Part shown: one piece after another, positions 18,452-27,299 of the stretch
Position numbering within the stretch: the first letter of the stretch is position 1
Layout: every line of letters begins with the position of its first letter
Assembly (NCBI RefSeq): GCF_013114625.1
Contig: NZ_VTXD01000011.1
Coordinates: 28,812 to 92,811, forward strand
DNA from: Vibrio sp. 99-70-13A1
GTDB lineage: Bacteria; Pseudomonadota; Gammaproteobacteria; Enterobacterales; Vibrionaceae
Direction: 5' to 3'
DNA: 64,000 nucleotides
Notes under the pieces: generated by a model
The model's database searches: none
Told to the model about the DNA's origin: nothing
What the model saw: the letters and a program-made list of their open reading frames with translations, nothing else
Translations under genes and position numbers: made by a program

Positions 18452-19189
18452 ATGATTCAACCCAGTTTTAAAATTGAGCCAATAGCAGAGTGCAGTTTAT
18501 TGGTTACGTTTACAGTTAAGGCAGAGACAACAGGTAAAGAACAAAGAGTTGGTCATATTGCTGATGCGATTCGTTTTAATTTTTCAGACGTCATAATGAA
18601 TGTCACACCAGCTTATCATTCAATATTGGTCGACTACCTTCCTTACCGTATTACTGAAGATGAATTCATTCTAAAATTGACTAACGTGATTCAAGGTATT
18701 GAACAAACCGGTTTTTCTGCTAGCCCTTCAGAGCTAATAGTTTTACCCGTCTATTACGCACATGAAACGGGCATAGATATAGATCGATTTGAAAAGAAAG
18801 GGGTTTCCTTAGATGAACTCATCAAGCTCCATACACAACCTGAATATACAGTAAGCGCTATTGGTTTTGCTCCAGGCTTTGGTTTCTTATCTGATGTGCC
18901 AGCAAAGCTTATGATGCCAAGGCACAGTACTCCTCGTTTATCAGTAGCAAAAGGCAGTGTGGCAATTGCAAATACCAAAACGGCCGTTTACCCAAGTGAA
19001 TCTCCTGGCGGTTGGAATGTTATTGGAAACTGCCCTATTCCATTATTTGACTTAGAGCACCTGAATCGCGCTAACACGGATACATGCTTGGCAAATATAG
19101 ATTCGATTTCTAAGTTGAAAATTGGCGCTAAAGTGAAATTCAAAGCAATTTCACGTGAAGATTTCCTATCTCTTGGAGGCTTGTTATAA
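18452..19189 (+). CDS. pxpB: 5-oxoprolinase subunit B (KipI-like)
   Basis: The 245-residue KipI / allophanate-hydrolase-subunit-1 protein has ILVDYLPY near residue 58, LPVYYAHETGIDIDRF in the middle, and the family core AIGFAPGFGFLSDVP with PRHSTPRLSVAKGSVAIA. The start is uncertain: TTG 18440, GTG 18443 and ATG 18452 are in frame. ATG with GGTGAG 4 nt upstream was chosen. It is the second subunit of the ATP-dependent 5-oxoprolinase. Its TAA directly abuts the pxpC ATG, giving tight coupling. Confidence 0.92.
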   Translation: MIQPSFKIEPIAECSLLVTFTVKAETTGKEQRVGHIADAIRFNFSDVIMNVTPAYHSILVDYLPYRITEDEFILKLTNVIQGIEQTGFSASPSELIVLPVYYAHETGIDIDRFEKKGVSLDELIKLHTQPEYTVSAIGFAPGFGFLSDVPAKLMMPRHSTPRLSVAKGSVAIANTKTAVYPSESPGGWNVIGNCPIPLFDLEHLNRANTDTCLANIDSISKLKIGAKVKFKAISREDFLSLGGLL

Positions 19190-20125
19190 ATGACGACTTC
19201 TTCATTAACAATTATAAAGCCGGGGCAAATGACTCTAATCCAAGATTTTGGACGTTTTGGAACGAGTCATTTGGGTCTCACTCAAGGTGGACCTGTTGAT
19301 GACTACGCATACAGTTGGGCGAATCATCTCCTTGCTAATCCAGTGAATCAATCGGTTATTGAAATTACGTTAGGTCAGGTAAAAATTCGCGTTGATGAAG
19401 ATTGCGAACTGGCTATTTGCGGTGGGGATTTAGACGCCAAATTAGATGGCAAACCAGTAAGTAACTGGAGTACATTCATAGCTCATAAAGGACAAATGCT
19501 GTCTTTCGGTTTACCTAAGAATGGCTTAAGAGCTTACCTTGCAATAAAAGGAGGTTTTAATATACCACTAACTCTGGGCAGCAGCTCGACGGTTGTTCGC
19601 GAAAAAATTGGAGGAGTGAACAATGGTGCTCCTTGCGAAGCTAATGTGAAACTCAATTTTTTTAAACATCCGATCCCGACTCAATATAAATCACGATCGT
19701 TAACTTTCCGCTTTAAACCTAATTACAATTTACCTGTAACATTAAGAGTAGTGGAAGGTTATCAAAATCAATATTTCTCAGAAGAAGCCAAGCAAGCTTT
19801 TTACAGCCGAGAATTCAAAGTTGACCAAAACTCAAATCGTATGGGTTATCGATTACAAGGTGAAGCCATTGAATCACCTAAACTAGATATGCTTTCAGAA
19901 GGTATTGCCCTTGGTGCAATACAAATACCACAAGATGGGCTACCAATTATTTTGTTGAATGACAGGCAAACGATTGGTGGATATCCAAAATTTGGATGCA
20001 TAGCCCGTATTGACTTACCTAGGCTCGCTCAAGCAAAACCTGGGCATTCAATTTCATTTGTTAAAGGTGACCGGTTGGGTCTTCAAGATGTGTGGTGCCA
20101 GTGGGCTAAATTCTTTGGTTACTAG
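19190..20125 (+). CDS. pxpC: 5-oxoprolinase subunit C (KipA / biotin-dependent carboxyltransferase-like)
   Basis: The 311-residue protein has the family opening TIIKPGQMTLIQDFGRFG and GGPVDDYAYSWANHLLAN. Further on are YLAIKGGFNIP, NSNRMGYRLQGEAI and the QIPQDGLPIILLNDRQTIGGYPK segment. It matches the KipA / AHS2 domain and completes the 5-oxoprolinase. The start codon follows the pxpB stop with no gap. An 18-bp tandem repeat and a terminator lie just downstream. Confidence 0.92.
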   Translation: MTTSSLTIIKPGQMTLIQDFGRFGTSHLGLTQGGPVDDYAYSWANHLLANPVNQSVIEITLGQVKIRVDEDCELAICGGDLDAKLDGKPVSNWSTFIAHKGQMLSFGLPKNGLRAYLAIKGGFNIPLTLGSSSTVVREKIGGVNNGAPCEANVKLNFFKHPIPTQYKSRSLTFRFKPNYNLPVTLRVVEGYQNQYFSEEAKQAFYSREFKVDQNSNRMGYRLQGEAIESPKLDMLSEGIALGAIQIPQDGLPIILLNDRQTIGGYPKFGCIARIDLPRLAQAKPGHSISFVKGDRLGLQDVWCQWAKFFGY

Positions 20126-20146
20126 ATATCGCCTTGAACCGTAAAG

Positions 20147-20194
20147 TCACCTTCCAGTTAGTAATCACCTTCCAGTTAGTAATCACCTTCCAGT
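20147..20194. repeat. 18-bp tandem repeat, 2.7 copies
   Basis: TCACCTTCCAGTTAGTAA occurs twice perfectly (20147-20164, 20165-20182) and is followed by TCACCTTCCAGT. It lies between the pxpC stop and its terminator. Confidence 0.9.
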
Positions 20195-20250
20195 AAATAG
20201 CTTATCTTTCAGCCCACTACTTTTCTTCAAGGAATAGTGTAGAGATACAA

Positions 20251-20278
20251 AAAACGAGCCTCTATAGGCTCGTTTTTT
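20251..20278 (+). terminator. Terminator of the pxpABC operon
   Basis: An 11-bp stem AAAACGAGCCT / AGGCTCGTTTT with a CTAT loop is followed by T6. It is bidirectional in form and also serves the convergent gene ending at 20335. Confidence 0.9.
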
Positions 20279-20334
20279 AATTAGGTAGTTAAGAAAAACC
20301 AAAAGTATATTGAGTTAACTCTAACAAACATCCG

Positions 20335-21822
20335 CTAACGAACTTCACCAGTCACAATCGCCAAGGCTGCTGGGTAACCTCTTTCCTGAGTCAGTTGTAC
20401 GGCTTTAGTTTCTACATTTTCCAAGTTTAGTAACATTGTTTTAGGATGTACGATTTCAATATCAGAACTAATTGGTAACTCAAACCAATGCTTCGCAATT
20501 TTTTGCGCAGCTTCGAGCGTGGAAGAAGCTTTTACCACTTCTAGTCGAGCGTAATTATCCCCAGCAAAAGAAACATCAGCGGCTCTTAAACTAGGATCTG
20601 AACCTGGTATTTGCTGAGCGCCAAATAAAGGTTTTCCGCCTACTAACGCACTTGAGAACGTCGGGATAAATTGAGACATATGTGAAATTGCCGCCTCAGT
20701 TCTTTCTTGAAGCTGTTCTTCTGTCCATCCAGATGTAATTTTCTTTTGTAAACGAGCAGGCAATTTAGGTTGTGAAGAATCACTAGAAGACGATACTAAT
20801 CCATCTTTAAACAAGGTTATTCCTTCCGTCATGCCATGCAATTGAAATACGCCATCTGCATAAGGCGTCAACTGAGCCATGCCTTGTGGAGTCCCCCTAG
20901 GTCCATGGAAAATAACTTCTGGCCATTCTTCAGTACAACCTTCCCATTTCGTAATATAGGCAGCTTTAAATTCCACCAGCCTTTGCTGTTTAGAACCAAT
21001 GAAGTCATCAACAACACCTGTTTCAAAACCACTGGCATTGATTAAGTAATCGGATTGGAAAGATTGGAGGTTTTCTTCATCATCTAAATAACTCAGCTTC
21101 CATTTCCCAGGTACGCTTTTCTGCAGTTTGCTAGATTGTTTCGTGTCAGCTTCCACTTTATCGACAGAAAGCAGTTGGCTATTGGTTAGCACTTGGCAAT
21201 TAGGCTGTTTTTGTAACGAAAGTTGAGCCGCAGCAGAAAGCCTAAAAACACTTAATCCGTATTCTTGAACAATCACTACCGGAAACTTCAAGGTTTCGAG
21301 ATTGCTGTGTTTAGCGAAAGGAATACACCATTCATCTAATGTACTTGGTGATTTAGGCTGAGTACGCAAAGCTAACACTTGTAACTGTTCTTTGTCATAT
21401 AGCTTGAAATAATCATCAGGAGAACCCAGAACGCGGTTATTCTCATCTTTTTCGATAAGAGCTTTGTAAGATTCTTGGATCACATGAAGACGAGGAAGAA
21501 GGTCGTCAGGGTTTCCTCCATCAGAATGGGGGACCGCGATAATAGTTGGACGAATATTCAAAGAATGCGGAAATAACCGGATAGTGTCGATTGATTGCTT
21601 AAGTAGAGTCAAACACTGATCTTGAGAAATATCTCTATAAAGATTTCCACCAGCATGAAGGTGACAAATTGGAGGTCCATTAACTAAGCTAGGGCCTTTC
21701 TCCAAGATAGTGACGCTATATCCTAGCTCACTAAAATGAATTGCACTTGTTGTTCCAGCAATACCTCCACCAACGATGGCGATAGAAGGTTGAACTTTAT
21801 CCGTTTTATTGTCAGTCATCAT
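20335..21822 (-). CDS. FAD-dependent oxidoreductase
   Basis: The 495-residue protein has an N-terminal dinucleotide fold (SIAIVGGGIAGTTSAIHFSELG, about 13-34) followed by VTILEKG, the Glu that binds the adenosine ribose. A mid-sequence LINASGFETG segment and a late second-nucleotide region (RAADVSFAGDNYARLEVVKASST) are typical of DAO-type flavoproteins. The substrate is unknown. There is no signal peptide, so it is cytosolic. It is convergent with pxpABC and single in its unit. A CRP/FNR-like site lies about 47-62 bp upstream. Confidence 0.8.
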   Translation of the reverse strand: MMTDNKTDKVQPSIAIVGGGIAGTTSAIHFSELGYSVTILEKGPSLVNGPPICHLHAGGNLYRDISQDQCLTLLKQSIDTIRLFPHSLNIRPTIIAVPHSDGGNPDDLLPRLHVIQESYKALIEKDENNRVLGSPDDYFKLYDKEQLQVLALRTQPKSPSTLDEWCIPFAKHSNLETLKFPVVIVQEYGLSVFRLSAAAQLSLQKQPNCQVLTNSQLLSVDKVEADTKQSSKLQKSVPGKWKLSYLDDEENLQSFQSDYLINASGFETGVVDDFIGSKQQRLVEFKAAYITKWEGCTEEWPEVIFHGPRGTPQGMAQLTPYADGVFQLHGMTEGITLFKDGLVSSSSDSSQPKLPARLQKKITSGWTEEQLQERTEAAISHMSQFIPTFSSALVGGKPLFGAQQIPGSDPSLRAADVSFAGDNYARLEVVKASSTLEAAQKIAKHWFELPISSDIEIVHPKTMLLNLENVETKAVQLTQERGYPAALAIVTGEVR

Positions 21823-21868
21823 GTTCTTTAAGGCAAAATTAACTGACGTTATTCTACTTTCGAATTGA

Positions 21869-21884
21869 AATGATTTAAATCACA
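21869..21884 (-). promoter_or_regulatory. CRP/FNR-like palindrome upstream of the FAD oxidoreductase
   Basis: AATGA-TTTAAA-TCACA matches the CRP pattern at 8 of 10 positions. Its core TGATTTAAATCA also matches the FNR pattern TTGAT-N4-ATCAA at 8 of 10. Which regulator binds cannot be decided. Confidence 0.4.
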
Positions 21885-22063
21885 TTTTTTTCAAGGTCTT
21901 AGCTTTCGACCATTTTATCAGCATATAAAAAGTGAAATATTTCTTGACTCATTTCCCAAACAACTCGATTTTAAGGGCGTTAAATCGACAATAAAAGCCG
22001 GAAGTAACGCCACATAAAGCCTGCCGTGTAAGTTGTTAGAATACCCGACTAACTTATCCCTAA

Positions 22064-22090
22064 AGTTATCCACCGTTTTTGTGGATAACT
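22064..22090. other. Inverted pair of DnaA-box-like 9-mers
   Basis: AGTTATCCAC (22064-22073) and GTGGATAACT (22081-22090) form a perfect 10-bp inverted repeat around CGTTTTT. The left copy reads TTATCCACC and the right copy, on the other strand, is the consensus DnaA box TTATCCACA. No T-run follows the stem on either strand, so it is not an obvious terminator for the gene ending at 22112. Confidence 0.5.
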
Positions 22091-22111
22091 GTTGATAAGA
22101 TTATTTACACA

Positions 22112-24547
22112 TTAACCAAAGTCTTTATTAACAGGGACTAACAGTCGTTTTATCAAACTGTTGACAACTGCCGCTAGTGTAATAAATGTTAAAGCAGGTA
22201 AAGCTAGCCACAGCATTGGATGCGCATTTGGAGAGAGTTCAAAACCAAAATTCATGACCCCGGCCACACTAAGTTCAGCACCTAATGCTGCGATACTACC
22301 CGCCACTAGAGCCATTACTCCATATTCACACCAGATAGTGTTCAAAATACGCTTCTTACTCGCCCCTAGAGTTCGATACAAACGTATTTCTTGCTGACGC
22401 TGAGAAAGGCTCAATCGCAGTAAGGTAAATATAAGTAACAAGCCAGCAACCACACCTAGCGCCGCTAACACTGTTATTGACCAAACGATTTGTTGCAGTA
22501 ACTGTTGGATCTTAGAGCCCATGATACGAATGTCCATCAAACTTACGGTTGGATGGTTTCGTGATAAGTCACTAAGCATTGCATTATGCATATCTTCTAA
22601 TCGAAAACTTACCAGCCAAGTTGATGGAATTGAACTTAGAACGTCAGGGGTGAATATAAAGTAAAAGTTAGGCTTCATTTCTCGCCACTCGACTTTACGT
22701 ATAGAGTTCACATCTGCTTCAAACGTTTGACTATTAATTGTAAACGATAATGTATCCCCTATTTCTAAACCCAAATCGCTTGCGACTTCAGATTCAATCG
22801 AGACACCATTTTCTTGCGTCCATTGACCTTCAATCACATCGTTATATTCAGGTAATGCTTCACCCCACGTAAAGTTCAATTCACGACTTAATGCATCGGT
22901 ATTTTCTGAGTTATTTACATACTCTTTTGCTTCCACGCCATTAATATTGGCCAAACGACCTCGAATAATTGGAAAAGCTTGTGAACGTTCGATCTCGTTA
23001 GAATCTAATACTTCTAAATATGTGTTTTTTTCATAGTCAGCAATATTCAAAGCAAAAGCATTGGGTGCATTCTCTGGCAAGGTCTGCTGCCAATCGGTAA
23101 GTAAATCACTTCTTACTAACCAAATAATAGAAAGTAGCATCAAGGATAAAGCCAGCGAGCCAAACTGTATTCCTGTAGCCAAAGGGGTTCTGTTAATTCG
23201 ACTTAGCGCTAATCTCATTGCCGTGGATACTGGCAATTTAGATAGCACCTTTAGAACACCGATACTGACAGATGCTAAAAGAAGAAATAAAACAACTATT
23301 CCAGCCAATACAATCCATACCAAGGAATTATCACCATACATTGCAAGCATTGGCAGAACAGGCACAAGTAATAGTAGATACTTTTTCATGCCCTCCGCTG
23401 ATTTATGCCCCGATTGAATAACACTGATAGCAGATGTATTAACCAATCCAAACAATGGAATTCCAAGCGCAGGAACACCGATAAGAATACTCGACAAAAT
23501 CGCAAGTAAAGCAGGTTCAAAGCCATAACTAGGTAAAGGGCTTGGCAGTAAGTCACCTAATGGAATTCTAAGCAGAGTTTCTAGCCCTATGCCGATACCG
23601 ACACCAAGAACCGCAGCAATAGCAACCAATAAAGCAACTTGTACTGAAAGCCACTTAATAATCCACTGCTTACTCGCCCCTAAGCTTTTTAGCATAGCAA
23701 TGGTTTTCTTACGGCTTGCCACATAGTGTTGACATGTAAGAACCAAAGTAGCTGCCGCCATGATCACAACAATAGCAACGGTTAGAGACAGATATTGAGT
23801 CGTACTTTCAAACATCTCATTGGTACGGCTTGCTGTATCTTGCGTGCGCCAACGATCACTTGGGGTTAATTCAACTTGATCCTGAATGGCTTTAAGTGTC
23901 GATTCATCACCATTTAGATACAAGCTAAAGCGAACTCGGCTTCCCGGTTGGATAGCACCCGTTTTCTCTATATCTGAACTATGGATAAGAACAGAAGGCA
24001 TTTGTTGGAATGGGTTAAAACTCAAACCAGGCTCTTGAGCAATACGTCCTGAAATAGCTAAATCCGCATCACCAATAGTGACAATGTCACCAATTTTAAC
24101 TTCTAATTGCGAAAATATGCGTTCATCAAGCCAAAGTTCCTCTGCTTGCACTTCATTTGTTTGCTGGCTATTTGACTCTAGAAGCATTTCGCCACGCAAT
24201 GGATAAGCACTATCAACCGCTTTAACCGTCACTAACTGCATACCATTATCACTAAATGCCATGGTAGAAAATCGAGTCAGTTGAGAGCTTTCGAGTTGGT
24301 TAACTTGAGATAAATCTAGTAACTGTTCAGGAATAGGATTTGCCGACACAAACACACTATCAGCGGTTAGCGCATCTTTTCCCTGCTTAACTATTACTTG
24401 CTCCATTCGTTCTGCAAGTGCAGACAATGCAAACACACAGGCAATAATTAGAGTTAACGCTATTGATACTGGCCATAATTGCCCATGACGTATTTCTTCA
24501 ATACTCCATGAGAACAGGCGCTTATTAAGTCCTTTGGATGAATTCAC
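22112..24547 (-). CDS. ybbP: ABC transporter permease, FtsX/MacB type (YbbP-like)
   Basis: The 811-residue inner-membrane protein has one N-terminal span (about 25-45), a large periplasmic part, an FtsX-type membrane block (about 250-370, including the VASRKKTIAMLKSLGASKQWI coupling segment), more spans around 385-490, a second extracytoplasmic part, and a C-terminal FtsX block (about 690-800, RQQEIRLYRTLGASKKRIL). The two 'LGASK' loops contact the ATPase. The gene starts 1 bp after ybbA ends. E. coli YbbAP has the same partners and location next to tesA; the substrate is not established. Confidence 0.88.
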   Translation of the reverse strand: MNSSKGLNKRLFSWSIEEIRHGQLWPVSIALTLIIACVFALSALAERMEQVIVKQGKDALTADSVFVSANPIPEQLLDLSQVNQLESSQLTRFSTMAFSDNGMQLVTVKAVDSAYPLRGEMLLESNSQQTNEVQAEELWLDERIFSQLEVKIGDIVTIGDADLAISGRIAQEPGLSFNPFQQMPSVLIHSSDIEKTGAIQPGSRVRFSLYLNGDESTLKAIQDQVELTPSDRWRTQDTASRTNEMFESTTQYLSLTVAIVVIMAAATLVLTCQHYVASRKKTIAMLKSLGASKQWIIKWLSVQVALLVAIAAVLGVGIGIGLETLLRIPLGDLLPSPLPSYGFEPALLAILSSILIGVPALGIPLFGLVNTSAISVIQSGHKSAEGMKKYLLLLVPVLPMLAMYGDNSLVWIVLAGIVVLFLLLASVSIGVLKVLSKLPVSTAMRLALSRINRTPLATGIQFGSLALSLMLLSIIWLVRSDLLTDWQQTLPENAPNAFALNIADYEKNTYLEVLDSNEIERSQAFPIIRGRLANINGVEAKEYVNNSENTDALSRELNFTWGEALPEYNDVIEGQWTQENGVSIESEVASDLGLEIGDTLSFTINSQTFEADVNSIRKVEWREMKPNFYFIFTPDVLSSIPSTWLVSFRLEDMHNAMLSDLSRNHPTVSLMDIRIMGSKIQQLLQQIVWSITVLAALGVVAGLLLIFTLLRLSLSQRQQEIRLYRTLGASKKRILNTIWCEYGVMALVAGSIAALGAELSVAGVMNFGFELSPNAHPMLWLALPALTFITLAAVVNSLIKRLLVPVNKDFG

Positions 24548-24548
24548 G

Positions 24549-25223
24549 TTACACTTCCTCTATGTTGCCTAAATGCATCTTTAACGTGCGCTGACAACGC
24601 TCTGCCAATTTAGGATCATGTGTAACCAGCACTAAAGTTGTGCCGTGATGGGCATTCAATTCAAATAGTAATTCGACGATTTTTGCAGCGGTTTGCTGAT
24701 CTAAGTTACCTGTCGGTTCATCGGCAAACAGGATTTTAGGTTTGATCATGAACGCTCTTGCTAATGCAACTCTTTGTTGTTCACCACCAGAGAGCTGAGA
24801 AGGAAGATGATCCACTCGGTCTTTCAATCCAACAGATTCTAATAATGCTGTCGCGCGTTCAATATTTTCATCTTCACCTTTTAACAAACAAGGTAAGGTC
24901 ACATTTTGTAATGCAGACAAGCTTGGGATCAATAAGAAACTTTGAAACACAAACCCAACCGATTCACTACGAATTTTCGCTCTTGCTTCATCATCAAGCT
25001 GTGAGAGTGCTTGACCAAGTAAGCTAATTTCACCTGTAGTGGGAACATCTAGCCCAGCAAGTAACGTCATTAGTGTTGATTTACCTGCACCTGAAGTACC
25101 GACGATAGCGACCGTTTCACCTTCTAGAATATCAATATTGATCTTCTCTAAGATTGTTAAATGTTCTTGATTAGTAGACACTGTCTTCGAAACAGCTTCA
25201 GCTTTAATTATGGATGTGTGCAT
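24549..25223 (-). CDS. ybbA: ABC transporter ATP-binding protein (YbbA-like)
   Basis: The 224-residue ATPase has Walker A GTSGAGKST (about 43-51), a Q-loop FQSFLLIP, signature LSGGEQQRVALARA, Walker B ILFADEPTGNLD and H-loop LVLVTHD. It is of the LolD/MacB class and works with the downstream permease. Its ATG (25221-25223, minus) overlaps the tesA ATG (25222-25224, plus) inside one CATG palindrome, an unusually tight divergent junction. Ribosome binding upstream is weak. Confidence 0.92.
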   Translation of the reverse strand: MHTSIIKAEAVSKTVSTNQEHLTILEKINIDILEGETVAIVGTSGAGKSTLMTLLAGLDVPTTGEISLLGQALSQLDDEARAKIRSESVGFVFQSFLLIPSLSALQNVTLPCLLKGEDENIERATALLESVGLKDRVDHLPSQLSGGEQQRVALARAFMIKPKILFADEPTGNLDQQTAAKIVELLFELNAHHGTTLVLVTHDPKLAERCQRTLKMHLGNIEEV

Positions 25224-25827
25224 GACTAGACTAATTTCCTTTCTATTATTTTTCTTATTTTCCGCTACGTCTCTGGCGCAGACGAATACGTTACTAATCC
25301 TTGGTGACAGCTTAAGTGCTGGCTACAACATGGATATTAAGCAAAGCTGGCCAAGCTTATTGCCGGAGGCTTTACTAGAACACGATAAATCAGTAAAAGT
25401 GATTAATGGCAGTATCTCTGGCGATACAACAGGAAACGGCTTAGCCCGTTTACCTCAGTTATTAGAAGAACACACACCAGACACAGTTTTAATTGAATTA
25501 GGTGCGAATGATGGTTTAAGAGGCTTTCCGCCTAAACTTATGTCTTCTAATTTACAAAGTATTATTGAACAAGTAAAAGCTTCTGGTGCAACACCAGTCA
25601 TGATGCAAATTAGAATCCCGCCAAATTACGGAAAACGTTATAACCAACAATTTGAATCTGTTTTTACTTCGACTTCTGAGCAACATAAAGTTCCATTGCT
25701 GCCTTTCTTTCTTGAGCACATCATTTTAAAACCAGAGTGGATGATGAATGATGGCTTACACCCAAAGCCAGAAGCACAACCTTGGATTGCTGAATTTGTT
25801 GCGTCTGAATTATATCAGTATCTTTAG
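25222..25827 (+). CDS. tesA: Multifunctional acyl-CoA thioesterase I / lysophospholipase L1
   Basis: The 201-residue GDSL-family SGNH hydrolase has a signal peptide (MTRLISFLLFFLFSATSLAQ), so it acts in the periplasm. Block I is LLILGDSLSAGY with the catalytic Ser, block III is GANDGLRG, and the catalytic Asp-x-x-His is DGLHP near the end. It cleaves acyl-CoA, lysophospholipids and esters. ATG 25222 was preferred over ATG 25210 because the hydrophobic signal then begins at once and GGA lies 7 nt upstream. It is divergent from ybbA, as in E. coli. Confidence 0.93.
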   Translation: MTRLISFLLFFLFSATSLAQTNTLLILGDSLSAGYNMDIKQSWPSLLPEALLEHDKSVKVINGSISGDTTGNGLARLPQLLEEHTPDTVLIELGANDGLRGFPPKLMSSNLQSIIEQVKASGATPVMMQIRIPPNYGKRYNQQFESVFTSTSEQHKVPLLPFFLEHIILKPEWMMNDGLHPKPEAQPWIAEFVASELYQYL

Positions 25828-25908
25828 TTTTTAATGGTCTAGCTCAATAAATTTTACATAGCTTTACGTTAACCTAAATGCATATCACCTCTATATGTAA
25901 GGTTATTT

Positions 25909-27120
25909 ATGCTGATAGAACCCATTATCAAAGGTGTGGTAGCAAAAAGTGCCCACCCTCTTGGTTGTAAGCAAGCAGTAAAACAACAAATTGACTATGT
26001 AAAAAATGCTCCGCAAATCAAGAGTGGACCTAAACGCGTTCTTATTATCGGAGCCTCTTCAGGCTTTGGGCTTGCTTCAAGAATTGCTCTTACATTTGGT
26101 GGCGCTCAAGCTGACACTATTGGTGTCTCGTTTGAGCGAGGTCCTAATGAAAAGTCTTTAGGTACCGCTGGCTGGTACAACAATATCTATTTCAAGAAAG
26201 AAGCGGAAAAAGAGCATCGTCAAGCCATTAATATTATTGGGGATGCTTTCTCTCAAGACACCCGTAATCGCGTTATTGAAGCCATTGAGACCTATTTCGA
26301 AGGTGAAGTCGACCTAATAATTTATAGCCTAGCTGCTGGTGTGCGCCCTAAAGGTGAATCAAAAGATGAGTCAGGTGAATTCTGGCGTTCAGCGATTAAA
26401 CCTATCGGTGAAAGTGTCACTGGCGCAACTATTTCATTAGAAGATGATAGTTGGACTGAAACAACGGTTGAACCCGCTACTGAGGAAGAAACTCAAGCGA
26501 CTTTAAAAGTAATGGGCGGTGAAGATTGGGAAAACTGGATTGATGAGTTAATCAATGTTGAGTCGATTGCACCAGGCTGTCAAACCATCGCATTCTCATA
26601 CATGGGACCTGAAATTACTCACCCTATTTATCTCGATGGTACGTTAGGTCGAGCAAAGATAGATTTACACCAAACCAGTCACTCTTTAAATCTCAAACTC
26701 GCAAACTTTGATGGTCATGCTTATGCTACTGTCTGTAAAGCCCTTGTGACTAAAGCGAGCGTATTTATTCCGGCTCTTAGCCCTTACCTACTTGCTCTCT
26801 ATAAAGTCATGAAAAATCATGGCACACACGAGAATTGTATCCAACAAATGCAAAGGTTATTTAGTAGTAAGCTCTACGGACAAAAACTAGTACCTTTGGA
26901 TGGGGAACGATTACTGCGAATGGATGATTGGGAGCTAAACCCTGAAACTCAAGCTGAAGTTACTGAGATTCTGCATAGCATGAATTCAACTAACTTTACT
27001 CAATTGGGCGATTATGAAGGTTTTAAACAAGAATTTTTGCAGTTAAATGGCTTTGATATTCCATTAGTTGATTACTCTAAGAGATTGAATAGTGACAGTT
27101 TTGTTAGCTTAACTCCATGA
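25909..27120 (+). CDS. fabV: Trans-2-enoyl-ACP/CoA reductase FabV
   Basis: The 403-residue NADH-dependent enoyl reductase completes fatty acid elongation. The Rossmann motif is GASSGFGLASRIAL (about 49-62). The catalytic pattern of FabV, Tyr-x8-Lys, is seen as YLDGTLGRAK in the middle of the protein. The family opening (IIKGVVAKSAHPLGC) is also conserved. FabV enzymes are naturally less sensitive to triclosan than FabI; this is family knowledge. The gene has its own terminator and stands alone downstream of tesA. Confidence 0.95.
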   Translation: MLIEPIIKGVVAKSAHPLGCKQAVKQQIDYVKNAPQIKSGPKRVLIIGASSGFGLASRIALTFGGAQADTIGVSFERGPNEKSLGTAGWYNNIYFKKEAEKEHRQAINIIGDAFSQDTRNRVIEAIETYFEGEVDLIIYSLAAGVRPKGESKDESGEFWRSAIKPIGESVTGATISLEDDSWTETTVEPATEEETQATLKVMGGEDWENWIDELINVESIAPGCQTIAFSYMGPEITHPIYLDGTLGRAKIDLHQTSHSLNLKLANFDGHAYATVCKALVTKASVFIPALSPYLLALYKVMKNHGTHENCIQQMQRLFSSKLYGQKLVPLDGERLLRMDDWELNPETQAEVTEILHSMNSTNFTQLGDYEGFKQEFLQLNGFDIPLVDYSKRLNSDSFVSLTP

Positions 27121-27161
27121 TGAAAAACAAATCTCAATTGTGAGATAGACTTCTATCTTTT

Positions 27162-27193
27162 AAAGCCTTGGTAAAATTGCCAAGGCTTTTTTT
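27162..27193 (+). terminator. Terminator after fabV
   Basis: A 10-bp stem AAAGCCTTGG / CCAAGGCTTT with an 8-nt loop is followed by T-rich sequence. Confidence 0.9.
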
Positions 27194-27299
27194 CGTAAGC
27201 TTACTTATACTTATACAAAACCCATGTTTATTGTTTTTTAAATTCGATACATGCAACACAGGATGTGTTGTTCAATTCAAATAAGGAACATGATTTCGT

